A DNA stretch of 64,000 nucleotides from Jeotgalibacillus haloalkalitolerans (lineage in GTDB: Bacteria; Bacillota; Bacilli; Bacillales; Jeotgalibacillaceae). Where the stretch lies: the NCBI RefSeq assembly GCF_034427455.1, contig NZ_JAXQNN010000001.1, forward strand, positions 744,001-808,000, written 5' to 3'. This document shows positions 18,643 through 28,481 of this stretch, one piece after another. A program made the position numbers and the translations under genes. Numbering within the stretch: position 1 is the first letter of the stretch; each line of letters starts with the position of its first letter. The notes under the pieces are model-generated. The model was not told the origin of the DNA. It ran no database searches and saw only the letters and a list, made by a program, of their open reading frames with translations.

Positions 18643-19776
18643 ATGGAGACAACTAAAAGTAAAGTGGCTCAAAGAATATTGCTTTCTTCTCCACATATGA
18701 GTGATGAGGGGTATGAGCAGCGGTTTGTCCAGGAAGCTTTTGAGACAAACTGGATTGCGCCTCTTGGGAAAAATGTGGATGAGTTTGAGAAAGAACTGGC
18801 TAAGAAAGTAAATATTAGAGCTGCTGCAGCATTGTCATCAGGCACAGCTGCCATTCACCTGGCACTGAAGGCAGCTGGTGTAGGTGTAAATGATGTCGTA
18901 TTCTGCTCAACACTTACATTTTCAGCTACAGCCAATCCAATTATTTACCAAAATGCAAAGCCGGTTTTTATAGATAGTGACGAGAAAACTTGGAATATGT
19001 GTCCGGATGCTTTAGAACAAGCGTTTAAAAAGTATCCTGATGTAAAAGCTGTTGTGATTGTACATCTATATGGTTTATCTGCAGATATGGATCGAATCAC
19101 TGAATTATGTGATCAGTATAATGTAGCTTTGATCGAGGATGCTGCTGAATCGCTGGGTAGCTATTACAAGGGACAAATGACAGGAACATTTGGTGACTTT
19201 GGGATATATTCATTTAACGGGAATAAGATTATTACGACTTCAGGTGGAGGTATGCTTGTTTCTAATCAGGACAGCCGTATTGCTAAGGCAAGATTTTGGT
19301 CGATGCAGTCCCGTGACCAGGCGAGACATTATCAGCATAGTGAACTTGGCTATAATTATCGAATGAGTAATATTTCTGCGGGTATAGGTCGTGGTCAGCT
19401 GATGGTGTTGGATCAGCGTGTTGAGAAAAAGCGTAAGATCTATGAAACATATAAGAAAGAGCTTAATGGACTCGAGGGTATTTCGTTTATGCCTGAGAAT
19501 GAGTGGGATAAGCCGAATTACTGGCTAAGCGCGATTACATTGGAACATCCGATAATTACTGTTGAACGTTTAATTGAGCATTTGGATGAATGGAATATCG
19601 AGTCGAGACCTGTTTGGAAGCCGATGCATTTGCAGCCTTATTTTGAGGGGTATGATTTTGTTGGAAGTGATGTTTCTGAGCGGTTGTTTGAGCATGGTAT
19701 TTGTTTGCCAAGTGATACGAAGATGAGTGATGAAGAGCTAGCTTATGTGGTAGAGAAAATTAAAGAGTTGTGGTGA
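18643..19776 (+). CDS. DegT/DnrJ/EryC1/StrS PLP aminotransferase (PglE/EpsN type)
   Basis: Sugar aminotransferase that should convert the 4-keto sugar from the dehydratase to a 4-amino sugar (UDP-bacillosamine route). Family features are LSSGTAAIHLALKAAG (PLP phosphate binding, about residue 65), IEDAAESLGSYYKG (Asp contacting PLP), and SFNGNKIITTSGGGML with the Schiff-base Lys at about residue 190. The ATG at 18643 lies nine bases after AGGAAGG; upstream frame extensions have no ribosome site. Its end overlaps the sugar transferase gene by a few bases. Confidence 0.9.
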   Translation: METTKSKVAQRILLSSPHMSDEGYEQRFVQEAFETNWIAPLGKNVDEFEKELAKKVNIRAAAALSSGTAAIHLALKAAGVGVNDVVFCSTLTFSATANPIIYQNAKPVFIDSDEKTWNMCPDALEQAFKKYPDVKAVVIVHLYGLSADMDRITELCDQYNVALIEDAAESLGSYYKGQMTGTFGDFGIYSFNGNKIITTSGGGMLVSNQDSRIAKARFWSMQSRDQARHYQHSELGYNYRMSNISAGIGRGQLMVLDQRVEKKRKIYETYKKELNGLEGISFMPENEWDKPNYWLSAITLEHPIITVERLIEHLDEWNIESRPVWKPMHLQPYFEGYDFVGSDVSERLFEHGICLPSDTKMSDEELAYVVEKIKELW

Positions 19777-20426
19777 GTGAAGTGAGGAAACAAGGATTAT
19801 ATGAGCGTTATTTTAAAAGGGTGATTGATGTTACGTGTTCATCTGCAGCTATTATTGTGTTGAGTCCTGTGTTTGCTGTGACTGCTATTCTTGTGAAGAA
19901 GAAGCTTGGTAGTCCGGTCTTGTTTACACAGGAGCGCCCGGGTATGAATGAAGAGATTTTTAAGATGTATAAGTTTCGGACGATGACGGATGAGCGTGAT
20001 GAGAATGAAGAATTGCTTCCTGATCATGTGAGGCTGACGAAGTTCGGACAGTTTTTAAGATCTACTTCACTTGATGAGTTACCAGAGCTCTTTAATATTC
20101 TTAAAGGTGATATGTCTCTCATTGGACCAAGACCTTTACTTGTTCAGTATCTTCCTTTATACAGTATTCATCAACGAAAACGCCATGAAGTAAGACCTGG
20201 CTTGTCAGGGCTTGCTCAGGTAAGTGGACGGAATGCCATTAGCTGGGAACAGAAGTTTGAGTTAGATGTTAAGTATGTTGAAAATGTGAGTTTCACAGGA
20301 GATTGGAAACTGATCTTTTTGACTTTAAAAAAGGTATTTGTAAGGGAAGGGATCAACTCTGAAACGGCTGCAACCATGGAGCCATTCAAGGGGTCTGAAA
20401 AGGGAACAGTAAGTTATGAAGAATAA
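19770..20426 (+). CDS. Initiating phosphoglycosyl transferase (PglC/EpsL type)
   Basis: Small monotopic enzyme that loads the first sugar phosphate onto undecaprenyl phosphate to start the repeat unit. It has one N-terminal re-entrant hydrophobic segment (about residues 18-40), the catalytic Asp-Glu pair in STSLDELPEL, and SLIGPRPLL plus RPGLSGLAQVSGRN. At 218 residues it is the small PglC form rather than the large WbaP form. The start could be either of two adjacent GTG codons overlapping the previous stop. With the dehydratase, aminotransferase and acetyltransferase it makes a full diNAcBac initiation set. Confidence 0.92.
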   Translation: MVSEVRKQGLYERYFKRVIDVTCSSAAIIVLSPVFAVTAILVKKKLGSPVLFTQERPGMNEEIFKMYKFRTMTDERDENEELLPDHVRLTKFGQFLRSTSLDELPELFNILKGDMSLIGPRPLLVQYLPLYSIHQRKRHEVRPGLSGLAQVSGRNAISWEQKFELDVKYVENVSFTGDWKLIFLTLKKVFVREGINSETAATMEPFKGSEKGTVSYEE

Positions 20427-21036
20427 ATTACTGATTATTGGTGCCAGTGGACATGGAAAAGTGGTTGCAGATATAGCGCTTGAGATGGGGAAGTGGGAGA
20501 AAGTTGCTTTTCTCGATGATAATCCTGCGGTTACTTCATGTTTAGGTCTTGATGTTGTTGGTACATCTGAAGATTTCAAAAAGTTTATTGATGATTACGA
20601 TTTTTTTGTTGCCATTGGTGATAATGATATTAGAAAAAAAGTATATCAGAAGTTAGAGAGTCTAAGTGCGAGTATACCTGTACTTATACATCCGGGCGCC
20701 GTTGTTGGGCGAGAAGTACTAATTGAGTGTGGCACTGTATTAATGGCTGGTGTAATTGTCAATTGTAACACGAGAATAGGTAAGGGATGCATCTTAAACA
20801 CTGGTTCAACCGTAGATCATGACAATTTGATTGGCGATTTTGTGCATGTTTCTCCGGGTGTTCATTTGGCTGGAACTGTAATTGTCGGATCAGGCTCTTG
20901 GTTAGGGGTTGGCAGTGTGATCAAGAATAATGTAAGTATTTGTGAGGGAATTATGATTGGTGCTGGTGCGGTAGTTGTTAACGATATAATTACTGCTGGA
21001 GTATATGTTGGTGTCCCTGTTAGGAGAGTTAAATAA
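20416..21036 (+). CDS. Sugar N-acetyltransferase (PglD/EpsM type)
   Basis: Acetylates the 4-amino group of the nucleotide sugar using acetyl-CoA. An N-terminal Rossmann-like domain (LLIIGASGHGKVVADIA) is followed by a left-handed beta helix with hexapeptide repeats; the conserved His lies in TVDHDNLIGDFVHVSPGVHL. It overlaps the sugar transferase by 11 bases and the next glycosyltransferase by one, so it is tightly coupled. Confidence 0.92.
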   Translation: MKNKLLIIGASGHGKVVADIALEMGKWEKVAFLDDNPAVTSCLGLDVVGTSEDFKKFIDDYDFFVAIGDNDIRKKVYQKLESLSASIPVLIHPGAVVGREVLIECGTVLMAGVIVNCNTRIGKGCILNTGSTVDHDNLIGDFVHVSPGVHLAGTVIVGSGSWLGVGSVIKNNVSICEGIMIGAGAVVVNDIITAGVYVGVPVRRVK

Positions 21037-22328
21037 TGAAAAAGAACATTTGGATATGGAATCATTATGCAACAAATATGTATAAAGATCAGGCTGGTCG
21101 ACATTATTGGTTTGCAGAAAACCTTATAAAAAAGGGGTATAATCCTACAATATTTTGTGCCTCCACTGTACATAACTCAGATGAAAACATAGATACGGGG
21201 AAACGCTTATTTGTCTCTCATCAAGTTAATGAAATACCATTTGTTTTTGTAAAAACTCCTAACTATATTGGAAACGGCAAGCAACGTATTAAAAACATGC
21301 TTAGTTTCTATATTAATCTTTTTAAGGTCTCAAAAGAGTATGCAAAAAAGAATGGTAAGCCAGATGTAATCTTAGCTTCAAGTGTTCATCCTTTAACTCT
21401 TGTAGCAGGAATAAAAGTAGCTAAACATTTTGGAGTGCCTTGCATTTGTGAAGTAAGAGATCTTTGGCCGGAAAGTATAGTAGCGTATGGAACCTTAAAA
21501 AGAAATAGTTTAATTGCAAAAATGTTGTACCAAGGAGAAAAGTGGATTTATAAAAATGCCCATTCTATTATTATGACTTGGGAAGGTGGGAAAGACTACA
21601 TCTCAGATCAAAATTGGGATGACATAATAGATTTAAACAAAGTTCATCATATAAGTAATGGGGTAGTAATAGATTCATTTGATAAAAATAGCAATGAACA
21701 TAAAATAATAGATTCAGATTTAGATAGTAAGGGATATAAAAATATCGTTTATGCCGGGTCAATAAGAAAAGTTAACAATCTAGGTATGTTGATAGACGCT
21801 GCCAATATTATTCAAAAGCAAGATGAAAATGATATTAGATTTTTAATATATGGTTCTGGTGATGAAAGTGAAGCTCTTAAGAAACGTTGTGAAGAAGAAG
21901 GTATTAATAACGTTATCTTCAAGGGAAAAGTAGAAAAGAAGTATGTGCCATCTATACTTAAAAAATCATATATTAATATTCTTCATAACTCCAGCACTTC
22001 ACTTGATAAGTACGGTCAAAGTCAAAATAAATTCTTTGAATATTTAGCTGCTGGAAAATGTATCGTTCAAACATACTCTACTGGATACAGTATTTGTGAA
22101 AAATATAATTGTGGAATTAGTGCTCCTCATCAAAATGCAAAAGAAATTGCTAAAGCTATTTTAATTGCAAGTAGCAGTGAAGTGGATAATAAAAAAATGG
22201 GTGAGAACGCCAGAGAAATTGCCCATGTGTTTGATTTTAGTAAGTTGACAGAAAAAGTTATTAATATTATTGAAGGTATTGATGAAGGTGGGGAAGAGTC
22301 AAATGAATTTGTACGAAAAACTAGTTAA
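21036..22328 (+). CDS. Glycosyltransferase family 4 protein
   Basis: GT-B glycosyltransferase, expected to add a sugar to the growing undecaprenyl-linked repeat unit. The N-terminus (IWIWNHYATNMYKDQAGRHY) resembles WbuB-type enzymes; the C-terminal nucleotide-binding half has YAGSIRKVNNLGMLIDA and NKFFEYLAAGKCIV. The acceptor and donor cannot be predicted. Codon use is AT-richer than upstream, and this trend continues to the flippase gene. Confidence 0.85.
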   Translation: MKKNIWIWNHYATNMYKDQAGRHYWFAENLIKKGYNPTIFCASTVHNSDENIDTGKRLFVSHQVNEIPFVFVKTPNYIGNGKQRIKNMLSFYINLFKVSKEYAKKNGKPDVILASSVHPLTLVAGIKVAKHFGVPCICEVRDLWPESIVAYGTLKRNSLIAKMLYQGEKWIYKNAHSIIMTWEGGKDYISDQNWDDIIDLNKVHHISNGVVIDSFDKNSNEHKIIDSDLDSKGYKNIVYAGSIRKVNNLGMLIDAANIIQKQDENDIRFLIYGSGDESEALKKRCEEEGINNVIFKGKVEKKYVPSILKKSYINILHNSSTSLDKYGQSQNKFFEYLAAGKCIVQTYSTGYSICEKYNCGISAPHQNAKEIAKAILIASSSEVDNKKMGENAREIAHVFDFSKLTEKVINIIEGIDEGGEESNEFVRKTS

Positions 22329-23622
22329 CAAAGAAGAGAAAATAGCAGTAATAGGATTAGGGTATGTAGGGATGCCGATTGCAGTTGCATTCGCAAAAAA
22401 AGTAAATGTAATTGGATTTGATTTAAATAAAGAGAAAATCCAACAATATAAAGACGGTGTAGACCCGACTAACGAAATCGGCAATGAAATTATCAAAAAA
22501 ACCTCTGTGGAATTTACTTCAGACCCAAGTAAAATTCGAGATGCGAAATTTCATGTAGTAGCTGTACCCACTCCAATTAATGCGGATAAAACCCCTGATT
22601 TAACACCTATTGAGAAAGTCAGTAGCATGATTGGAAAAAACCTTACAATTGGATCTGTTGTTGTATATGAATCTACTGTATATCCAGGAGTAACAGAAGA
22701 TATTTGTATTCCGATTTTAGAAAAAGAGTCAGGTTTAAAATGTGGGATAGATTTTAAAGTTGGTTACTCTCCTGAACGTATTAATCCTGGAGATAAAATT
22801 CATAGACTAGAGAATATAATAAAAATTGTTTCTGGTATTGATCAACAGTCGTTAGATGAAATTGCTAAAATATATGAATTAGTTGTAGAGGCTGGAGTTC
22901 ACCGAGCTAATTCTATTAAAGTAGCTGAAGCAGCTAAAGTGGTAGAGAATAGTCAAAGAGATATAAACATTGCATTTATGAATGAACTTGCAATGGTGTT
23001 TGATCGTATGGGAATTGATACACAAGAAGTTATTGAAGCTATGAATACTAAGTGGAATGCTCTGAAATTTTATCCGGGATTAGTGGGGGGACACTGTATT
23101 AGTGTAGATCCTTACTATTTTCTATATGAAGCTGAAAAATTGGGTTATCATAGTCAAATTATCCTTTCTGGAAGAAAGATTAATGATGGTATGGGGAAAT
23201 TTGTTGCCGAAGCTATTATTAAGAAACTGATATTAGCTAATAAAGTTGTTAAACAGTCAAAAGTAATTATACTTGGGTTAGCTTTTAAAGAAAATACACC
23301 TGATACAAGAAACTCAAAGGTAATAGATATTATTTTGGGGTTAAGAGAATACGGTATAGAACCTATAGTTGTAGATCCAGAAGCAGATAAGACAGAAGCT
23401 AAAATGCAATATGGAATTGAATTAGCAGATTTGAGTGAAATAAATGATGCTGATTGTGTTGTATTAGCAGTTGCACATCAAGTATTTAAAGAACTTCAAT
23501 TAAATGAAATTGATTCTTTATATGCAGATTACGAAAATAAAAACAAAATTTTAATCGACATTAAAAGTGTTTTTAGTAAAGTTGATTTAGAGCAAAAAGG
23601 ATTTAGTTATTGGAGATTATAG
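22303..23622 (+). CDS. UDP-N-acetylhexosamine 6-dehydrogenase (WecC/WbpO/TviB family)
   Basis: NAD-dependent four-electron dehydrogenase producing a UDP-HexNAc uronic acid. The Rossmann motif is VIGLGYVGMPIAVAF; the catalytic Cys is in LVGGHCISVDPYYF (about residue 265). The C-terminal domain has ILGLAFKENTPDTRNSKVID. The ATG at 22303 lies nine bases after AAGGTGGGG; the reading from 22270 is unlikely. It overlaps the previous gene by 26 bases. The GGHCI form is that of HexNAc rather than glucose dehydrogenases. ManNAc is a likely substrate because a 2-epimerase gene lies in the same locus, but GlcNAc or GalNAc remain possible. Confidence 0.9.
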   Translation: MNLYEKLVNKEEKIAVIGLGYVGMPIAVAFAKKVNVIGFDLNKEKIQQYKDGVDPTNEIGNEIIKKTSVEFTSDPSKIRDAKFHVVAVPTPINADKTPDLTPIEKVSSMIGKNLTIGSVVVYESTVYPGVTEDICIPILEKESGLKCGIDFKVGYSPERINPGDKIHRLENIIKIVSGIDQQSLDEIAKIYELVVEAGVHRANSIKVAEAAKVVENSQRDINIAFMNELAMVFDRMGIDTQEVIEAMNTKWNALKFYPGLVGGHCISVDPYYFLYEAEKLGYHSQIILSGRKINDGMGKFVAEAIIKKLILANKVVKQSKVIILGLAFKENTPDTRNSKVIDIILGLREYGIEPIVVDPEADKTEAKMQYGIELADLSEINDADCVVLAVAHQVFKELQLNEIDSLYADYENKNKILIDIKSVFSKVDLEQKGFSYWRL

Positions 23623-23688
23623 ATTTCCTAAGGAAAATTTTACAATATATCAAAAGTATTTACTTATGGAAAATCGGAGGTCTATTAT

Positions 23689-24801
23689 ATGGTAAACGAA
23701 GAGGGATATGATATTTTAGTAATTTCGGAAGCATATCCAAAAGGAAATGATTATTCTAATAATTATATCCACTCAAGAAATATATTTTACAAACAACTAA
23801 ATCTAAATATTTTAGTTCTTTCTTTTAATGCTGTTTCTGAATATAGTATTGATGATATTAAAGTAATACCACTTTCTATTTACAGAAAGAAGTATGCAAA
23901 AAAACGCTGGAAAATTGTAATATCACATGCACCTAACATAAGAAATCATGTTAGGTTTATAAATGAATACAAAAAGAATTTTGAAGAAATAGTTTTTGTA
24001 ATTCACGGTCATGAGGTACTTCCTTTAAATAAATATTATCCAAAGAGTTACGATTTCATAAAAAAACAGTGGTCAAAAGATATACAACAAAATATGTATG
24101 ATTTACTAAAATTAAGAGTATTAAAAATGTTTTTTTTGAAACTTATAAAAGAAGATAAATGTCATTTCTTTTTTGTAAGTGAATGGATGAAGAAGGAATT
24201 TGAGGATAATGTTAATATTTCTTTAGAAGAAGTGACATCAAACTATAGAATTATTCCTAACAATATACATGAAACATTTGAAAATGAGCAATATCAAACA
24301 AAAAACAATAAAATAGCGGATTTCGTTAGTATACGTCCCTTTGATAATTCAAAGTACGCAGTGGATATAATAGTAGAAATAGCTAAAAACAATCCAGAAT
24401 ATACTTTTCATCTGTACGGAAAAGGAGATTACTTTAAGTATAATAATATACCAACAAACCTAACAGTTAAATATGAATATATTGATCAAAAAGAAATACC
24501 TAGAATATTAAACCAATATCACTATGCAATTTTACCAACACGTCTGGATTCACAGGGGGTTTTTATGTGTGAATTAGCATCTTTTGGGATTCCACTAATT
24601 ACCTCTGATATAGACATATGTAGAGAAATGTTAAGTGGATTTGAAAATGTTAAATTTATAGATAACAAAGAAAGCAAAAACATTAAAATAAAAAAAATAC
24701 TTACCGATATAATCAATTCTGATAATAGAAACACTAAGTTTTTTCAACAAAATACAGTATATAAAGAAATAGAATACTTTAGGAGATTTTTAGGTGAATA
24801 A
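23689..24801 (+). CDS. Probable GT-B glycosyltransferase
   Basis: A 370-residue protein with weak glycosyltransferase features: a conserved-looking VIHGHE segment (about residue 105), SEWMKKEFEDN, and a C-terminal half with FHLYGKGDY and LPTRLDSQGVFMCELASFGIPLI, which matches the donor-binding region of GT4 enzymes. It is very AT-rich. GGAGG precedes the ATG. It overlaps the Wzy-like gene. The linkage it makes is unknown. Confidence 0.75.
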   Translation: MVNEEGYDILVISEAYPKGNDYSNNYIHSRNIFYKQLNLNILVLSFNAVSEYSIDDIKVIPLSIYRKKYAKKRWKIVISHAPNIRNHVRFINEYKKNFEEIVFVIHGHEVLPLNKYYPKSYDFIKKQWSKDIQQNMYDLLKLRVLKMFFLKLIKEDKCHFFFVSEWMKKEFEDNVNISLEEVTSNYRIIPNNIHETFENEQYQTKNNKIADFVSIRPFDNSKYAVDIIVEIAKNNPEYTFHLYGKGDYFKYNNIPTNLTVKYEYIDQKEIPRILNQYHYAILPTRLDSQGVFMCELASFGIPLITSDIDICREMLSGFENVKFIDNKESKNIKIKKILTDIINSDNRNTKFFQQNTVYKEIEYFRRFLGE

Positions 24802-25978
24802 AAATATTTTATATGTATTATTTTTCTTATCACTATTCTCTATTTTTAATCTAAAAGCTATTAATCTAGGAAGTATAGATTTATTCTTAGAAGATATAAT
24901 AATCTTTATTAGTACACTTACACTTTTTGGCTACATTGCAAATAAAAATAATGAAATAAACAGAGACTTGACCGTAAAATTATGGTACTTTTATATATTT
25001 TTTATAGCATTGATAACGACAATAAGGTATTTTTTTGGTGAAATAGAAATAATTAGCTTTTTCTTTATATTGAAAGAAATAGAATTTTTTATATTTTTCA
25101 TCCTATCTTATAGTGTTGGTCGCATGTTGTCTAATGGGAAGATTGCAATTTATGTAAATATAATAATTATACCTAGTTTAGTATGGGGTGCACTCCAGGT
25201 AATATTAGGTATAAAAGCACACTATGGTATTGGTGGAATAGGGAATGAAGCACCAAGTATAAGTGGGATGTCTTTTGGAGTAATAAGCTTTATATATCTG
25301 TACTTATGGCTTAATAATAAAATTAAAAAATTATCAATTATTTACTTTTGTTTATATATCACAAGTTCTCTTTTTGTTATTTTAACTGTATCTCGAGGAG
25401 CAATACTAGCGATGTTGTGTGCTAATATCTTTTTTTGGGGTGCATTATTCGTTTTTAAGAATGAGAGTAGTAAACTAAAATATATTTTATCAAGTATTTC
25501 GATAATATTAATTATTACGATATTAAATTACTTTTTTGATTTTATATATTTATTCAACACTGTCATTGAAAGATTCTCTCGAATAGATCAAAGTAGTAAT
25601 ATTCGATTTAATAACTGGGGATACTTATTGCAACATAATGATTCACTAGGATGGATTGTGGGAATGGGGAAAAGTTTTCCTAATGTAATCACCGGATCTA
25701 GTTATTTACAAGTGGACAATCAGTATATTCGTAACATCATAGAGATGGGTCTAATTGGAAGCGTTATTTGGTTTATTTTAATTTTTTCTTTTATTTATAC
25801 AGTATTTAGAGCAAACAAAAAAGTAATTACTATAATAGCCATAACATTTACCCTTCTCTTTTTAGTTTACAGTATGGTTAGTGAAGCTTTTCAAGTATCT
25901 AGAATAAGTTTACTTTATTGGGCTTTTACTGGTTTATTAATTGGAATAATTAAAAAAGAGAAAATTATCAAAGATTGA
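24794..25978 (+). CDS. Wzy-like polysaccharide polymerase
   Basis: Very hydrophobic 394-residue protein with about ten to twelve transmembrane segments and a large loop after the middle, typical of O-antigen polymerase/ligase (Wzy) proteins, which join repeat units outside the membrane. The segment SRGAILAMLCAN and the loop with SNIRFNNW are characteristic of the family. It starts with GTG eight bases after AGGAG. Sequence similarity in this family is low, so the call rests on topology and context. Confidence 0.8.
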   Translation: MNKNILYVLFFLSLFSIFNLKAINLGSIDLFLEDIIIFISTLTLFGYIANKNNEINRDLTVKLWYFYIFFIALITTIRYFFGEIEIISFFFILKEIEFFIFFILSYSVGRMLSNGKIAIYVNIIIIPSLVWGALQVILGIKAHYGIGGIGNEAPSISGMSFGVISFIYLYLWLNNKIKKLSIIYFCLYITSSLFVILTVSRGAILAMLCANIFFWGALFVFKNESSKLKYILSSISIILIITILNYFFDFIYLFNTVIERFSRIDQSSNIRFNNWGYLLQHNDSLGWIVGMGKSFPNVITGSSYLQVDNQYIRNIIEMGLIGSVIWFILIFSFIYTVFRANKKVITIIAITFTLLFLVYSMVSEAFQVSRISLLYWAFTGLLIGIIKKEKIIKD

Positions 25979-25992
25979 GTGGTGGTAACTAA

Positions 25993-26496
25993 ATGAAAAT
26001 GAGTATTATATATCTTTGTGGAAGCTTAATAAGCACCTTAAAATCTATAGAATCTAGGTTATTAACGGTATATAAAACAAAACTAGTTAACAAAACTGGA
26101 CATCAGCCCTTATGGATAGGTTCGAATACTACACTGAATTATCCCGATAATATTTTTGTTGGTAACAACAGTTATGTAAACGGAGGATGGCTATTAGCAA
26201 ACAAGAACTCTAAAATAGTCATAGGAAAAAACTGTTTGATTTCATTTAATGTTCATATAAGGACATATTCACATAATATTAAAGAAACGAGTAAACCGAT
26301 TATACAGCAAGGAGATTTTGAAAAAGATATTATTATAGGTAACAATGTTTGGATTGGACATGGAGCGCAGATTATGCCTGGAGTAAGGATTGGAGACAAT
26401 TGTGTTGTAGGAGCGGGTGCAGTTGTAACAAAAAGTTTTGAAGATAATCTTATTATAGCGGGAGTTCCAGCAAGAGCTATAAGGGATTATATATAA
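25993..26496 (+). CDS. Hexapeptide-repeat acyltransferase
   Basis: A 167-residue left-handed beta-helix transferase of the CatB/LbetaH type, expected to O- or N-acetylate a sugar of the polysaccharide. The hexapeptide region runs from about residue 48 to the end with IGNNVWIGHGAQIMPGV and VVGAGAVVTKSF; the likely catalytic His is in the RTYSHNI segment. It lies between the polymerase and flippase genes. Confidence 0.85.
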   Translation: MKMSIIYLCGSLISTLKSIESRLLTVYKTKLVNKTGHQPLWIGSNTTLNYPDNIFVGNNSYVNGGWLLANKNSKIVIGKNCLISFNVHIRTYSHNIKETSKPIIQQGDFEKDIIIGNNVWIGHGAQIMPGVRIGDNCVVGAGAVVTKSFEDNLIIAGVPARAIRDYI

Positions 26497-26517
26497 CGAA
26501 TTTAAGGAAGTACTTGT

Positions 26518-28038
26518 ATGAAAAAAGTTGCAATATACATTGTTATAATAACAGTTTTTTCAAGGTTTTTAGGCTTTGGAAGAGAATTAACAATTGCTTA
26601 TTATTATGGAGCTTCTTATATTAGTGATGCGTATATTGTATCTCTAATTATTCCTACAGTTATTTTTGGAATTATTGGAACTGGGGTAATGAGCGGAATT
26701 ATTCCAATTTATATAAGAATAATGGAAGAAAAAAATGAAGATGAAAGTAAAAATTTTCTTAGCAACGTTTTGTATCTTTTTGTAATCATCACTTCTTTTT
26801 TGCTTATTTTGTTCTATTTGTTTAAGGAAAAAATATTAAGAGTGTTTGCTATAGGGTTTGATGAAAATACTATGGCTTTAGCTAGTAATTTAGCTGAAAT
26901 TACAATATTCACTATATATTTCACGGTTATAATTTCAATATTTACAGGTTATCTTCAATTAAAGGATAAATTTATAATTCCTGCTCTATTAGGTCTTATT
27001 TATAATATAGTCATTATCACAAGCATTGTTCTTAGTTATTACGTTAACGTTGTAATGTTAGGCTATGGAGCATTAATAGCAGCTTTTCTTCAGATGTTAT
27101 TTATACTGTATTTTGCTTTTAAAAATGGTTTTTCTATAAAAGCAAAGTTAAACTTTTATGATAAGTATATAAAGGCACTTTTTATTATGTGTATACCTAT
27201 AATGATGAGTCAGTCTATAAGTCAAATAAATGTCATTGTGGATAAAACTATTGCTTCAACTATTTCTGAAGGAGCTATCTCTGCAATAAATTATGCAGAT
27301 AGGGTCAATTCTTTAATATTAAGCACAGTCGTTATGACAATCTCTACTTTAATATATCCTAGAATGTCTAAGTTTGCTATAAATAAAGATTTCAAAAGTT
27401 TGAAAAACGTAATTACGCTTACTATTAGAATTATTACACTTATTTTAGTTCCTACTACTGTTTTTCTATTAAATTATTCGGAAGGAATTACTAGATTAAT
27501 TTTTGAAAGAGGGAATTTTTCTAGTAAAGATGTTAACTTTACCTCAAAAGCTTTACTCTTTTATTCATTGGGTATGATTTTCTTTGCTTACAGAGAAATT
27601 CTCACTAAAATTTTATTTTCCTTCCAAAATTCCAAAATTCCATTAATTAATTCGCTAATTGCGTTATTTATTAATATAATACTAACTATCTATTTAGCAA
27701 GACAGTTCGGTATAAGTGGAATTGTGCTTGCCACTTCATTATCTGCATTAATATCAACAATTTTTTTATATTGGAATGTTAAAAAATTATATGGGGAAAT
27801 ATTGGAGAATGGAGAATTCTTAAGATTTTTAAAAGTTTTATTTATATCAATTTTTTCAATTGAATTATTACAAATAATAAAGTTAGAAAACATAATTGAA
27901 AATACTGACTTTTATATTATTTTGACGGGAGGATGTTATATTTTTATTTGTGCTCTTTTATTAATCTTGGTTAAAGAAATAGAAATTAAAAAGATATCAA
28001 AAGTACTAGTGAGAGATAAGACGAGCAATAATAAATGA
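26518..28038 (+). CDS. MurJ/MVF-family lipid-linked oligosaccharide flippase
   Basis: A 506-residue protein with about fourteen transmembrane segments. The N-terminus (SRFLGFGRELTIAYYYGAS...SDAY) and the LIFERGNFSSKD segment are hallmarks of the MurJ (MVF) family. In this locus it most likely serves as the repeat-unit flippase in place of a classic Wzx. TAAGGAAG precedes the ATG. It is the last gene before a terminator and the IS relic. Confidence 0.88.
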   Translation: MKKVAIYIVIITVFSRFLGFGRELTIAYYYGASYISDAYIVSLIIPTVIFGIIGTGVMSGIIPIYIRIMEEKNEDESKNFLSNVLYLFVIITSFLLILFYLFKEKILRVFAIGFDENTMALASNLAEITIFTIYFTVIISIFTGYLQLKDKFIIPALLGLIYNIVIITSIVLSYYVNVVMLGYGALIAAFLQMLFILYFAFKNGFSIKAKLNFYDKYIKALFIMCIPIMMSQSISQINVIVDKTIASTISEGAISAINYADRVNSLILSTVVMTISTLIYPRMSKFAINKDFKSLKNVITLTIRIITLILVPTTVFLLNYSEGITRLIFERGNFSSKDVNFTSKALLFYSLGMIFFAYREILTKILFSFQNSKIPLINSLIALFINIILTIYLARQFGISGIVLATSLSALISTIFLYWNVKKLYGEILENGEFLRFLKVLFISIFSIELLQIIKLENIIENTDFYIILTGGCYIFICALLLILVKEIEIKKISKVLVRDKTSNNK

Positions 28039-28045
28039 AATCCAT

Positions 28046-28086
28046 AGGAAGCAAGGGGGAGTATCTCTTGCTTCCTTTGTTGTTTA
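28046..28086 (+). terminator. Intrinsic terminator after the flippase gene
   Basis: AGGAAGCAAG and CTTGCTTCCT pair perfectly around an 11-base loop, followed by TTTGTTGTTT. Confidence 0.8.
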
Positions 28087-28481
28087 TGACAATTTAATTT
28101 TGTAGGAAACGGTAAATAAGAGTATGCAGAACATATTAAATACTTCACTGCTTTATACGTAGAGGTGGTCATGTTAGGCTAACTCGCCTGGCAAGTTTAA
28201 ACCTTGCCCTATTGCCTAAAAGCAAGACCATAGAGGCTCAGTGTCTAGCTACTCGAGTAAGTAATAAATACAGATTAGTGAATACTGCTAATTGTCGAAA
28301 CCAACATTTCTTAAGTGCCAAATACATCCTTTGTCATAAATGTGGAATTTAGATTTATTTTCCTGTCACGCCCTTTAGAAAGTACCACTAATGCCATTCT
28401 ATTTACTAATTTGAGACAAGGGGGGGGGGGGATAAATATACAGTAAAATGAAACTTATCCAGTAGATATTTAGATATGTGA
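28087..28481. other. Gene-free stretch with a G12 homopolymer
   Basis: No reading frame with a ribosome site and no family I can name. A run of twelve G at 28420-28431 stands out in this AT-rich DNA; such tracts are prone to slippage and to sequencing error. Confidence 0.5.
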
